A stretch of 64,000 bases of DNA. Source: Thiohalomonas denitrificans. Its GTDB lineage: Bacteria; Pseudomonadota; Gammaproteobacteria; Thiohalomonadales; Thiohalomonadaceae. Below are positions 1 to 8,120 of this stretch, one piece after another. Where the stretch lies: contig NZ_JAENYR010000012.1 of NCBI RefSeq assembly GCF_016841685.1, positions 1 through 64,000 on the forward strand, written 5' to 3'. The notes under the pieces were generated by a model that worked only from the letters and a program-made list of their open reading frames with translations, ran no database searches and was not told the DNA's origin. How positions within the stretch are numbered: position 1 is the first letter of the stretch; the number at the start of each line of letters is the position of its first letter. A program made the position numbers and the translations under genes.

Positions 1-54
1 GGCTTCGTTCCTCAGCGCCAACCTACATTTTGGAGCCCATTGCTATTCTCGGAC
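1..54. repeat. Right-hand fragment of MITE-like element (core type 2)
   Basis: The first 54 bases are identical to the right half of the complete element at 16719-16849, running from GGCTTCGTTCCTC to the terminal CTATTCTCGGAC. The match stops inside the terminal repeat, so the last bases (AGGCTCC) are missing here. The left half would lie before the window. Read on the minus strand, the repeat end GTCCGAGAATAG runs into the adjacent radical SAM gene and supplies its stop codon. Confidence 0.8.
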
Positions 55-1737
55 ACGATCCTCGATGCGGATTCTGGTCACCGGTCGTCCCTTGAGGTGT
101 TTGCGGGGCCAGAGGGCGTAACGGCCGCTGGCGAGTGGCTCTCGGCGCCGTTTGTTGATCACCCTGGCTGCACTCTTCCCAATGGTGTAGACCGGCCTGC
201 GTCTGTGGCGGCCGTCGATATCGACGGCTTGCCAGGTAATGGCCGCGTGCACCACGGCGGGCGCCTGCTTGCCGGGCAGGGCGAACTGGCCATAGTCCCA
301 GGCAAAGAGCTGTTTCAGGACGGGGTCCTCGCTGGCGTGCGGCTCAAGGAGGGTGGCTACCGCATTGAACATCCGGTGGGGAGGCGGGCGGTGAGCCAAG
401 TCCGGGGCGACTTCCAGCAGGGCATCCAGCAGTCGGCTGATAGCGTTATCGAAGCGGGCGGGTACCCACCAGGCGAGCGTGTGACGCAGCAGGCCCGAAT
501 TCCATAGTCGTTCAATCAGTTCCGCATACCTTTTGAAGCGACTCAGTGCGTTCGCGCAGAGGTTTCGATGGCTGTGGACCTCATAGGGCGGGTTCGGATC
601 AAAGTGGTATTCGTATTGCGGTGCCTGGCCGCGCAGGGTGGTGCCGGGCAGCAGCTTGAGGGTGCCCAGCTGCAGGTGATCGGCTCCCAAACTGAACACC
701 CTGTCCATCGAGGCGCGGCACTGCTCCGCATCCTCATCCGGCAGGCCGACGATCAGGTCCAGGTGTACCGGGTGGCGGTTCATGGCTACCAGTTGGCGGA
801 TGTTTTCAACGCCTTTGGAGACATCCATGCGCCGCTCGATCCGGTCGAGAACCGCATTGTCCAGCGTCTGCAGCCCGATCTCGAACTGGAATTTCCCCGG
901 CGGCGCCGATTCGAACAGCGCCATGGCCTCGGGTGTGACCCGATCCGGATTGAGTTCCAGGTGGAAGCGCAGCGAGTCGGGGGTGTCGAGAAACCGCTTG
1001 AGCAGCCGAAGAGTCCGTTTGGCCCCCAGATGAAAGCTGCGGTCCAGCAGCTTGACCGTCTTGTGCTCGAGACGGCCGAGCACCTCCAGTTCGGCCTCGA
1101 TGCGGCTGTCGGGCAGGATGCGAAGCCGATCGCCGGCACTGGTGCAGAAACTGCAGTAGAACGGACAGCCCCGCGAGGTCTCCCAATAAATCAGTGGTTT
1201 GTCCGCATCCAGTAGCCCTTCGGTATAGGGCGAGATCAGCTCTTGCGGGGGTACCGGAAGAATGGGATTGCGGCGAGTCAGCCCGTGATCGCGCCATACC
1301 AGCCCGGAAACGGTATCCAGTCGCCCTTCGTTGCGTAGCAGGACCCGCGCGAGATCCCGGAAGGCGAATTCCCCCTCCCCCTCAACGACGAAATCCACGG
1401 CCGGCCGGGCTGCTATCAGCTCCTCCCCACGCGGGCCCGCTTCGGGTCCACCGAAGACGATGGTGGTCTGCGGGGAACGGGCCTTGAGTGCTTCGGCCAC
1501 CGCAAGGCAGAGATCGATGTTCCACAGGTAGGTGGAAAAACCCGCCAGCCGGGGGGGCGATGCAGCAATTTGGCGGATGAGCTGGTTCAGGTCGGTTTTG
1601 ATGGTGGTCTCGAACAGCCGAATATCCGGGTAAAAGGGTTCGTCCCGACAGCAGGCGGCGATGGAGCGCAGGGCAAGAGACGAGTGGTGAAACCCGGCGT
1701 GAAGGGTGATCAGTGCAATTGGCGGATTGGCGCTCAT
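43..1737 (-). CDS. B12-binding-domain radical SAM protein (DUF4080-like)
   Basis: 564 residues. The N-terminal ~150 residues look like a cobalamin-binding Rossmann fold (FGGPEAG, VVEGEGE). A radical SAM core follows with the cluster motif C191-PFY-C195-SF-C198 and an elongator-type barrel (LDLIVGLPDED). The C-terminal part resembles DUF4080. Members of this class use a [4Fe-4S] cluster and SAM, often with B12, for methylation or rearrangement; the substrate here is unknown. The gene stands alone. Its last codons (VRE, stop) lie in the end of a dispersed repeat, so the original C-terminus may have been altered by the insertion. The family call is firm, the specific function is not. Confidence 0.85.
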   Translation of the reverse strand: MSANPPIALITLHAGFHHSSLALRSIAACCRDEPFYPDIRLFETTIKTDLNQLIRQIAASPPRLAGFSTYLWNIDLCLAVAEALKARSPQTTIVFGGPEAGPRGEELIAARPAVDFVVEGEGEFAFRDLARVLLRNEGRLDTVSGLVWRDHGLTRRNPILPVPPQELISPYTEGLLDADKPLIYWETSRGCPFYCSFCTSAGDRLRILPDSRIEAELEVLGRLEHKTVKLLDRSFHLGAKRTLRLLKRFLDTPDSLRFHLELNPDRVTPEAMALFESAPPGKFQFEIGLQTLDNAVLDRIERRMDVSKGVENIRQLVAMNRHPVHLDLIVGLPDEDAEQCRASMDRVFSLGADHLQLGTLKLLPGTTLRGQAPQYEYHFDPNPPYEVHSHRNLCANALSRFKRYAELIERLWNSGLLRHTLAWWVPARFDNAISRLLDALLEVAPDLAHRPPPHRMFNAVATLLEPHASEDPVLKQLFAWDYGQFALPGKQAPAVVHAAITWQAVDIDGRHRRRPVYTIGKSAARVINKRRREPLASGRYALWPRKHLKGRPVTRIRIEDRVRE

Positions 1738-1919
1738 TTTCCGATCTTACTTCACTTTCTGCGGGCTTTACTTTCTGTGGGCTTTAATCTCTACGGTTGA
1801 TTTCGGGCGGTTTGATCTCTGCCGGTTTCGCCGGACGCTGAAAGCGGTTTCTTTGCGTCCTTTCGGTTTTGCGGTTAATAATCCGGGTTCATGCTTATGC
1901 ACGGTTTTTGGAGTTTCCC

Positions 1920-2240
1920 ATGAATAGAGGTATCTCAGTAGCCTTGGCCGTTGCGCTCCTTTCGGGGTGCAGTTGGGTATCGTTGACTCCGGAAGCGGAG
2001 GAGGTGCGGCTCCTCACCTCCGAAGTGGAAGCCGAGGAGTGCGAACAGGTTGGAAAGACCACGGTTTCGCTGATGGATCGGGTAGCGGGCATTGAGCGTA
2101 GTGCCGCGAAGGTTCAGAGTGAACTGGTAACCTTGGCCCGCAACAGTGCGGCGCAGGATCTGGAGGCCAACGCCGTGATGCCGATCAGCAAGATCGAATC
2201 AGGACGCCAGACATTTGCGGTCTACCGCTGTCCCCGCTGA
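1920..2240 (+). CDS. DUF4156 (RcsF-like) lipoprotein
   Basis: 106 residues. A short signal peptide ends in the lipobox LLSGC with the lipidated cysteine at residue 17, so the mature protein should be anchored to the envelope. The body has the pattern of DUF4156 proteins: a VxLTPEAEEVRLLT-type start, the EECEQVGKT segment, and a late N(S)AAxxxANAV segment, followed by a final cysteine near the C-terminus. I chose the ATG at 1920 because it places the signal peptide at the N-terminus; an upstream in-frame ATG at 1869 would put ~17 extra residues before it. Role unknown; DUF4156 is related in fold to the envelope-stress lipoprotein RcsF. Confidence 0.8.
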   Translation: MNRGISVALAVALLSGCSWVSLTPEAEEVRLLTSEVEAEECEQVGKTTVSLMDRVAGIERSAAKVQSELVTLARNSAAQDLEANAVMPISKIESGRQTFAVYRCPR

Positions 2241-2285
2241 TGGATCTGCAGTAGTCTGAATCCGTGCGCTTCGGAGGAGGATGCC

Positions 2286-2675
2286 ATGATCGAACTCAAC
2301 CCCGATATCGTGCGCGCCGTTATTGAGCGCGCGCGGGAATTCCAGGCGAAGGACAGCGTCGTGTTCCCCGATGAACAGACGGTCCCGTCGGATGACGCGG
2401 AATGGGCGATGCAGGTGGTCGCCGGTCACGACGAGGACACGGTGCTCGAAGAGGGGCGTACGCTGGTTGATGACCTGGAGCCCGACCAGCAGGTGACGTT
2501 GATGGCACTCATGTGGGTCGGCCGTGGCGATTTCGCTCCCGAGCAGTGGGAAGAGGCCCTCGAGCAGGGTCGCGATCTCTATGCCGATAATACCGCAGAC
2601 GTGCTTTTTTCCACCCCCATGGTTTCCGACTATCTGGAAGAGGGGCTGGCTGCGCTCGGCTACCAGGAAGAATGA
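2286..2675 (+). CDS. DUF3775 domain protein
   Basis: 129 residues, strongly acidic, no signal peptide or membrane segment. The sequence (IELNPDIVRAVIERAREF at the start, LMWVGRGDF in the middle, YLEEGLAALG at the end) fits the DUF3775 family, small alpha-helical proteins of unknown function common in proteobacteria. A strong ribosome site (GGAGGA) lies just upstream of the ATG. It is followed by a 400-base gap before the cold-shock gene. Confidence 0.8.
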   Translation: MIELNPDIVRAVIERAREFQAKDSVVFPDEQTVPSDDAEWAMQVVAGHDEDTVLEEGRTLVDDLEPDQQVTLMALMWVGRGDFAPEQWEEALEQGRDLYADNTADVLFSTPMVSDYLEEGLAALGYQEE

Positions 2676-3077
2676 ATCGGGTCTCGCCCGCGGCAGCCTG
2701 TCGGACTCAGAAACGACCTGCTCGGCGGGAGCCGGTTGACCTTTGCATCATTCGGGAACCTTGGCAGGACTAACGGGTCTCTATACGTAACTGGCCGATA
2801 CGGTCGGGAAAGAAGTTAGCATGTAGCAGAGTCTGTTTTGGTAATGTGTTGAGCGTTGATTGATGTCATTTGAATTCAACCTGACGGGGCGAAAAAAATT
2901 GACACAACGACTGGCGAACCAAACAAACTGGGCGTATGCTTAGTTGTGTGTGCAGTCTCCTTCCTGTAGTCGTAGTCGGTAGTCACTCCTGAACATTCAG
3001 TTGAAACTCCCGCATCGTTCTTCCAGGGGTGGCCGCACGCAGTAAAAAGTATTGTCAGTTTCAAGAGGTGGATTACC
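2676..3077 (+). promoter_or_regulatory. Intergenic region with probable long 5' leader of the cold-shock gene
   Basis: This 402-base stretch has no supported ORF on the plus strand and is more A+T-rich than its surroundings after about 2740. A TTGACA box lies at 2899-2904, but no good -10 box sits at the usual distance. A long untranslated leader upstream of a CspA-type gene is typical of cold-inducible members, where leader structure controls translation. That reading is by analogy; no specific fold was computed. Confidence 0.4.
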
Positions 3078-3281
3078 GTGATTACAGGAACGGTCAAGTG
3101 GTTCAATGAAAGTAAGGGCTTCGGTTTCATTACTCCGGAGGACGGCGGCAAAGATGTGTTTGTACACTTCTCCGCTATCCAGGGGGCGGGTTTCCGAACC
3201 CTGAACGAAGGCCAGAGGGTCACCTTCGAGGTGCAGGACACCCCGAAAGGTCCGGCCGCGGCCAACGTGAACGCGGCCTGA
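3078..3281 (+). CDS. CspA-family cold-shock protein
   Basis: 67 residues, one complete cold-shock domain. The nucleic-acid-binding motifs KGFGFI (RNP1) and VFVHF (RNP2) are both intact. Such proteins bind single-stranded RNA or DNA and act as RNA chaperones. The start is GTG at 3078, preceded by AAGAGGTG at a suitable distance; no ATG is available. The gene is monocistronic, with a strong terminator immediately downstream. Which Csp paralogue it is cannot be decided from sequence. Confidence 0.95.
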   Translation: MITGTVKWFNESKGFGFITPEDGGKDVFVHFSAIQGAGFRTLNEGQRVTFEVQDTPKGPAAANVNAA

Positions 3282-3298
3282 GCCACGACACGGACCCG

Positions 3299-3326
3299 AA
3301 AAAGGCCCCGCTTGCGGGGCCTTTTT
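3299..3326 (+). terminator. Rho-independent terminator of the cold-shock gene
   Basis: Perfect 12-bp stem, AAAAAGGCCCCG at 3299-3310 pairing with CGGGGCCTTTTT at 3315-3326 around a CTTG tetraloop, ending in a T-rich tail. It lies 18 bases after the stop codon. The symmetrical A/T flanks could also stop transcription from the convergent small gene. Confidence 0.9.
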
Positions 3327-3350
3327 CTTTGGGGAACCGATCGGAGGACT

Positions 3351-3635
3351 TCAGGCCTGCATTTGCCGTGAAGTCCACCCCCCTGGCGCCGAGCCGTTGC
3401 GGGTATTGAGTTCTTCAGCGACCTGGTGGGCGTGGGCCTGCACCTCTTCGCTGTTGCCGGTGCAAAATCCGGTGATTTCCGTACATTCGCTCACCAGTAC
3501 ATAGCGGTGCCACGGCCGGTTATTGTTGCCGTCGGGCGCATCCGCTTTCTCTATCCGATCCACGCTGAATCGATAGCGTTTCGGCATCAGTTGCCGGGGC
3601 TTTTCTTCGGGACCCGCCTTTCCACTCATGATCAT
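3351..3635 (-). CDS. Small hypothetical protein
   Basis: 94 residues, not recognised. It contains a plausible folded stretch (KRYRFSVDRIEKAD, then WHRYVLVSECTEITGFCTG) and a charged N-terminus; no signal peptide, membrane segment or catalytic motif is seen. A good ribosome site (AAGGAGGG) precedes ATG at 3635, and a second ATG two codons later is equally possible. It is convergent with the cold-shock gene. The ribosome site and clean length support a real gene, but no family was identified. Confidence 0.6.
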   Translation of the reverse strand: MIMSGKAGPEEKPRQLMPKRYRFSVDRIEKADAPDGNNNRPWHRYVLVSECTEITGFCTGNSEEVQAHAHQVAEELNTRNGSAPGGWTSRQMQA

Positions 3636-3922
3636 TATCCCTCCTTGACGTCCGAAAGCGGGCGTCCTTTGATACCAGAAGACTCCACTGGATGTGGCGC
3701 GTTCGGCTGACGGATTTGCAGGTTTCTGAGAACCGACACGGTGGAATCGGGGCCATGCCCTCCCGGCGAGTCGTTTTGTGTTGCCGATCGCCCATCAGCC
3801 GATGCGCCTTCGGTAGTTCTATAAAAATAGCAGGTACCCCGGCAATCTGCCGGAAACCGGTGCAGCCTTCGCCTTGTCCGTGTGCGAAAATGGCACGCGA
3901 ACATCCAGTCCAGGAATCCGAT

Positions 3923-4240
3923 ATGGCACAACCCGAATCCCTTGACGAAGTCCGCGCCGGGCTCACTGCCGAGACCGCCAGGATTAGATGGACCGAGCTG
4001 GGGCGCCATTTTGCCCGTGGGGTAGTAATCCGGGTTGATGTGGAACTCGACCTGGTAGAGGTCGCCGCCTGTATGGTCAGGGACGAAAAGGAGGCCCTGG
4101 AAAAATGGCTCGCCAGTGGTCGGGTGGCCCACCCATCGGAGGCGGAGGCCGCGGGCTGGTACGAACGTAGCGCCGAGTTTTGGGCGGTGGTCACCGCCCC
4201 CTGGGTGATCGTCCAGGAGATCCCGCCTTCAGAAGATTGA
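3923..4240 (+). CDS. DUF2288 domain protein
   Basis: 105 residues. The order of conserved pieces (LTAETARIRW, LGRHFARGVV, VDVELDLVEVAA, WAVVTAPWVIVQE) is characteristic of DUF2288, small cytoplasmic proteins of unknown function found in gammaproteobacteria and cyanobacteria. The ATG at 3923 is chosen because the family starts at this point; an ORF open from 3692 adds an unconserved N-terminal piece. The dGTPase gene follows after 92 bases. Confidence 0.85.
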   Translation: MAQPESLDEVRAGLTAETARIRWTELGRHFARGVVIRVDVELDLVEVAACMVRDEKEALEKWLASGRVAHPSEAEAAGWYERSAEFWAVVTAPWVIVQEIPPSED

Positions 4241-4332
4241 CCGCTGAGTGCACAGAGGAGGCGAGAGCCCCCTGTTCTCCGTGGCGATCATCGCAAGTCG
4301 AACCCCCTCTGAAGCGATATGGATACTGCGCT

Positions 4333-5685
4333 ATGAACAACTGCGAACAGTGGCTCCGCCTTCTCTCCAACCGACGTCTGGGGGATGCCCGCCCCGCTGA
4401 GCCCGGGCGCATCCGTACCGACTTTCAGGTCGACCACGACCGCATCGTCTTTTCGTCGGCCTTTCGGCGTCTGCAGGACAAGACGCAGGTGTTTCCATTG
4501 GCGGACAGCGACTATGTCCGCACCCGCCTGACGCACTCCATCGAGGTCTCCTGTATCGGCCGCAGCCTCGGCACGCAGGTGGGTGAGGTGATAACTGCCA
4601 AATACGGGATGGAGAGGGTTCAACCGGCTGATTTTGGCGCCATCGTGGCCGCTGCCTGTCTGGCCCATGACATTGGCAATCCACCGTTCGGTCACTCCGG
4701 CGAAGATGCTATCCGTCACTGGTTTGAACAGGAGCCGCCGGGGCAGGTGCTGCTGGAGTCGTTGAGCGAGCAGCAGCGTACCGACCTGTTGCGGTTCGAG
4801 GGCAATGCCCAGGGTTTCCGGATCCTGACCCGCCTGCAGAGCCCCGACAATCCGGGCCTGCGGCTTACCCATGCGGTACTGGCGGCGTTTACCAAATACC
4901 CGTGCCGCTCCGGGCTTGAGTCTCGCCAGGATGGAATCAGCGGCAAAAAGCACGGCTTCTTTCATGCCGAGGAGCCGTTCTTCGTCGAAGTCGCCGAAGC
5001 CACCGGGCTGCGGGCGCGGCTCCCGGGCGCTGCCTGGCATCGGCATCCGCTCGCCTTCCTCGTGGAGGCTGCCGATGACATCAGCTATCACATCATCGAT
5101 TTCGAGGACGGCTTCCGGCAGGGCTGTATCGATTACAACACCGCCATCGATCATCTCTCGGCCCTCGTCGATCGGGATCTGAGTGAACGCCTGAGCGGTA
5201 TCGCGGAGCCGAAGCGGCGGGTCGAATACCTGCGTGCCGCCGGTATCGGTAGCCTGGTCAATGCCACCGCCCGGGCCTTCCTGGACCAGGAGGAGGCCAT
5301 TCTCAGTGGTGAATTCGATGGGGAACTGGTCGGTGAGATCCCCCAGGCCGATGCGCTGGAGTCGATTAAACGGTTCGCCATCAGCCACATCTACACTGCA
5401 AGACCGGTGGTCGAGATCGAGGCCGCCGGCTTTGAGGTACTGGGCGGGCTGCTCGATATCTTCGCCGGTGCCGCCCACGAGGTGGCGACCCGCCAGAAAG
5501 CGTCGCGCCGTGCGCAAAAGCTGCTGGAACTGGTTCCGGCCCAATTCCTGGGTGAAGGGGGCCTGCCTGCCGCCGACCCTTATCAGCGCCTGCTCGGCAT
5601 TACCGACTTTATTGCCGGCATGACCGACACCTACGCCGTGGCGACCTTCAAAAAGGTGCGGGGGATTTCGCTGCCGCACGCTTGA
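4333..5685 (+). CDS. dgt: dGTP triphosphohydrolase (dGTPase family)
   Basis: 450 residues. HD-superfamily phosphohydrolase with the metal-binding H112-D113 in AHDIGNPPFGHSGE, preceded by the family motifs RLQDKTQVFPL and RTRLTHSIEVS. Members hydrolyse dGTP, and sometimes other dNTPs, to the nucleoside and triphosphate, and so trim the dNTP pool. The ATG at 4333 puts the first conserved segment (NNCEQWLRLLSNRRLGD) at the N-terminus; the reading frame is open from 4180 but the extra residues are unconserved. Length suits the family. Substrate range cannot be read from sequence. Confidence 0.92.
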   Translation: MNNCEQWLRLLSNRRLGDARPAEPGRIRTDFQVDHDRIVFSSAFRRLQDKTQVFPLADSDYVRTRLTHSIEVSCIGRSLGTQVGEVITAKYGMERVQPADFGAIVAAACLAHDIGNPPFGHSGEDAIRHWFEQEPPGQVLLESLSEQQRTDLLRFEGNAQGFRILTRLQSPDNPGLRLTHAVLAAFTKYPCRSGLESRQDGISGKKHGFFHAEEPFFVEVAEATGLRARLPGAAWHRHPLAFLVEAADDISYHIIDFEDGFRQGCIDYNTAIDHLSALVDRDLSERLSGIAEPKRRVEYLRAAGIGSLVNATARAFLDQEEAILSGEFDGELVGEIPQADALESIKRFAISHIYTARPVVEIEAAGFEVLGGLLDIFAGAAHEVATRQKASRRAQKLLELVPAQFLGEGGLPAADPYQRLLGITDFIAGMTDTYAVATFKKVRGISLPHA

Positions 5686-5744
5686 GATGCGGCGAATTTT
5701 CAGAACGCGCCTTACGCATGGGCACCTGACAGGCGCGTTTGCAT

Positions 5745-5791
5745 AAAAAAGCCGCAGTCGCAGAGTGAGCATGGACCCTGCGAGCTGCGGC
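5745..5791 (-). terminator. Terminator of slyD
   Basis: On the minus strand a long hairpin (GCCGCAG/CTGCGGC with an inner CTGCGA/TCGCAG pairing, one bulged base) is followed by six T residues (5750-5745). It lies about 35 bases beyond the slyD stop. It may also end the convergent dGTPase transcript. Confidence 0.8.
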
Positions 5792-5824
5792 TGTATCCCG
5801 TCGAACTACGGGATTTTGGCGGGA

Positions 5825-6304
5825 TCAGTGATCGTGACCGCCGGCCCCGTGCACGTGTCCGTGGGTCTGCTCTTCCTCGGTGGCGTCGCGAACGTCCACG
5901 ACCTGCACTTCGAAGTTGAGGTTGATGCCGGCCAGCGGGTGGTTGGCATCGATGGTGACCTGGTCGCCTTCGGCGTTGACCACGGTGACGGTGATCGTCT
6001 GACCGTCCGGAGTCTGTGCATTGAACTGCATGCCCGGCTGCGGCTCGTGCTCACCGAACATTTCACGCGGCACCTGCTGCTGCAGGTTGTCGTCGCGGGG
6101 ACCGTAACCCTGTTCCGGGCTAACTTCGACCTTGACCGCATCACCGGCGCCTTTTCCTTCCAAAGCCTTTTCCAGGCCCGGGATGATATTCCGGGCACCA
6201 TGAAGGTAGGCGAACTTGCCGCCTTCGGATTGATCGATAACGGTGCCCTGATCATCGGTCAGCGTGTAATCGATAGTGACGACCTTTTGCTCTGCAATCT
6301 GCAT
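5825..6304 (-). CDS. slyD: FKBP-type peptidyl-prolyl isomerase SlyD
   Basis: 159 residues. An FKBP domain (YTLTDDQGTVID, LHGARNIIPGLEKALEGK) is interrupted by the IF insert domain, with NHPLAGINLNFEVQV after it, the SlyD layout. The tail is histidine-rich (HGHVHGAGGHDH), the metal-binding region that in SlyD binds nickel and supports hydrogenase maturation; the tail is short compared with E. coli. It acts in the cytoplasm as prolyl isomerase and chaperone. A second SlyD-like gene without the His tail lies at 38418-38906. Confidence 0.93.
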   Translation of the reverse strand: MQIAEQKVVTIDYTLTDDQGTVIDQSEGGKFAYLHGARNIIPGLEKALEGKGAGDAVKVEVSPEQGYGPRDDNLQQQVPREMFGEHEPQPGMQFNAQTPDGQTITVTVVNAEGDQVTIDANHPLAGINLNFEVQVVDVRDATEEEQTHGHVHGAGGHDH

Positions 6305-6857
6305 TCAATTTACCTTTGGGTCGGTGAATTAAGGCCACCCGGCCATAAGTTGTACGATCGTAACATAAGGGACCATCACCGGCCTTGAGGGTTCCTCCCG
6401 AAAAGTCCGGTTTGATGCTTGACTTGTAAAGTCGGTCTTATACCTTGGGAGTAAGGGCAGCGTCGGCGGAATCCGCGGCAGCGGCGACAGGGATTTCGCC
6501 GATACCGGAAGGTAAGAGGATGAGGCCTTGCCGGGATACGCAGGGAAGCCCGTGGAGCGAGGCCGGAAGTACCGCATCGCCACTGTGCAGCAGGGCACTC
6601 ACTCACACTTGCTGGAGTGGCCGTGCTGTCCACCGCCCGCTGGCAGGGCGCATTGGCTGGGCGTCATCCGACATGGCGAACAGCAGGCGCCTCGCCCCGG
6701 AGGTGACTATGGGTGCGGTACCGATGGTTTTTACCGGCCTCGCCACGCACCAGTCCGGGGAAGATCCGGGCTCCGGTGTACGAAAATGGCCGCGGGGCTC
6801 GTTTCCGTCGGCGCTGACCCGCGCCGATGTCCACCACAGGGGCACCGGCGCATTCTA
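6305..6857. other. Noncoding stretch, no supported gene
   Basis: Several overlapping ORFs of 80-140 codons cover this part in different frames and on both strands, but none has a credible protein composition, recognisable domain or good start. It may be a decayed gene. It separates divergently oriented slyD and the polynucleotide kinase gene and must contain the slyD promoter. Confidence 0.5.
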
Positions 6858-6945
6858 GTGTCCGTCCGAGAATAGGCGGACCTACTCGGCTCGGGCATCC
6901 TGCTTCGCTCTAACTCCTCCATCCCTGGAGCCGTGCGGCCAAGCC
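6858..6945 (+). repeat. Degenerate MITE-like element (core type 1)
   Basis: Left end GTCCGTCCGAGAATAGG is a worn form of the family end. It is followed by the core shared with the copies at 22749 and 30905 (GGCGGACCTACTCGGCTCGG, then CTTCGCTCTAACTCCTCC). The right end is not recognisable, so the copy is decayed or truncated. Confidence 0.75.
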
Positions 6946-7016
6946 TGATTGAGCCAAATCCGGCTTTTATGCAGTAGATCAGTGTTAAGTCCGACAGGAT
7001 CCCAGACCCGTTCATC

Positions 7017-7994
7017 GTGACGCTATCTCCTGACATCGATATCCCTGACGGCTGGTGTCAATCGGCGCGGCGGATTGCGCGCGAGGGCTTCCGTCGCGTG
7101 CTGGTGCTTGGGGCGTCGGGTCGGGGAAAAAGTACCTATTGCAGTTGGTTGTGTGCGGCCCTGAAAGGGCGAAGGGTTGCTTTCGTCGATGCCGACATCG
7201 GCCAGAAAGACGTCGGGCCGCCGGCCAGCGTCACGCTGGCTTATCCACAACCCGGGCAGCCCCTGGCGGACGGCAGGCCCGCGGCCCTGTACTTCATCGG
7301 CGCGGTGAATCCGATGGGACACTTTCTTCCCCTTGTCACCGGGACTCGCGATTTGGCAGAGCGTGCCGAGGCCGACGTGGTGATCATCGATACCACCGGC
7401 CTCGTGCAGGGCCCCGGACGGGCCCTCAAGGATCAGCTTATCGATGCGGTGCGCCCCGACCTATTAATCGCCTTGCAGCGGGAAGATGAACTGGAGCCTC
7501 TGCTACAGGGCAATCGCCATTTGCCGGTGCTTCGCCTTACGGTCTCCCCGGAGGCACGGTCCAGGTCCGATAGTGCGCGCCGGCGGGCGCGGGAGGAGCG
7601 TTTTCGCGTGTATTTCGCTGCTGCGGAAAGCATCACCCTCGACCTCGAAGAGACGGTCTTGAGAGAAACGCCGCTTTTTGCCGGTCGGTGGGAGTCGATC
7701 CCCGGGGCTCTCTGGGCGGAGCGGACGGCTGAAGGGCTGGTGGCGGTGGCGCCCCCGGGGGTGGTGCTACCCCGTAAGTCCCGGCGCCTGAACCCCGGCT
7801 TCGAAGTCGATCGTCTGTGCGGGCTGGGCGACTACCGGGACGATACGGTGGGGCTGGGGATCGTCGAGGCCATCGATTTCGAAAGGCAGTCGGTCCGCAT
7901 CCGGACCCCGGCGGCACAAGCCGGCATCCGAACCCTGCGGTTGGGGGAGCTGCTGGTTCGTCCCGACGGTAGGCACCAGCGCGTGCCCCTGTGA
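7017..7994 (+). CDS. Clp1/Grc3-type polynucleotide 5'-hydroxyl kinase homologue
   Basis: 325 residues. P-loop GASGRGKST at residues 32-40, followed by the signature DADIGQKDVGPPA near residue 60, which is the hallmark of the Clp1/NOL9/Grc3 kinases, then a Walker B-like stretch VVIIDTTGLVQGPGR. Eukaryotic and archaeal members phosphorylate the 5'-OH ends of RNA in tRNA splicing and rRNA processing. The C-terminal third (LVRPDGRHQRVPL at the end) is plausibly the small beta domain of this family. The start used is GTG at 7017 with a weak ribosome site; later starts would enter the domain. It stands alone between noncoding DNA and xthA, with no RNA ligase nearby. Kinase activity in bacteria of this lineage is an inference. 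Confidence 0.8.
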   Translation: MTLSPDIDIPDGWCQSARRIAREGFRRVLVLGASGRGKSTYCSWLCAALKGRRVAFVDADIGQKDVGPPASVTLAYPQPGQPLADGRPAALYFIGAVNPMGHFLPLVTGTRDLAERAEADVVIIDTTGLVQGPGRALKDQLIDAVRPDLLIALQREDELEPLLQGNRHLPVLRLTVSPEARSRSDSARRRAREERFRVYFAAAESITLDLEETVLRETPLFAGRWESIPGALWAERTAEGLVAVAPPGVVLPRKSRRLNPGFEVDRLCGLGDYRDDTVGLGIVEAIDFERQSVRIRTPAAQAGIRTLRLGELLVRPDGRHQRVPL

Positions 7995-8120
7995 TCCGGT
8001 TGGTGATTCACCGCGGATTGTGAACGTCAGAAAAAGGCGTGCCCGGTATCCCCCATGCACCTCGTGACTCGTGTGCCATTCACAATGAAAGCGTTCTGTT
8101 CACTCAGTGATATTACTTTT

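Noticed and set aside
6445-6858. Plus-strand ORF of 137 codons
   Set aside because: Low-complexity composition (Ala/Ser/Arg), overlapping equally long ORFs in other frames, and no homology that I recognise.
7241-7249. Perfect DnaA box TTATCCACA
   Set aside because: It is a single site within the coding sequence of the polynucleotide kinase gene, with no second box nearby.
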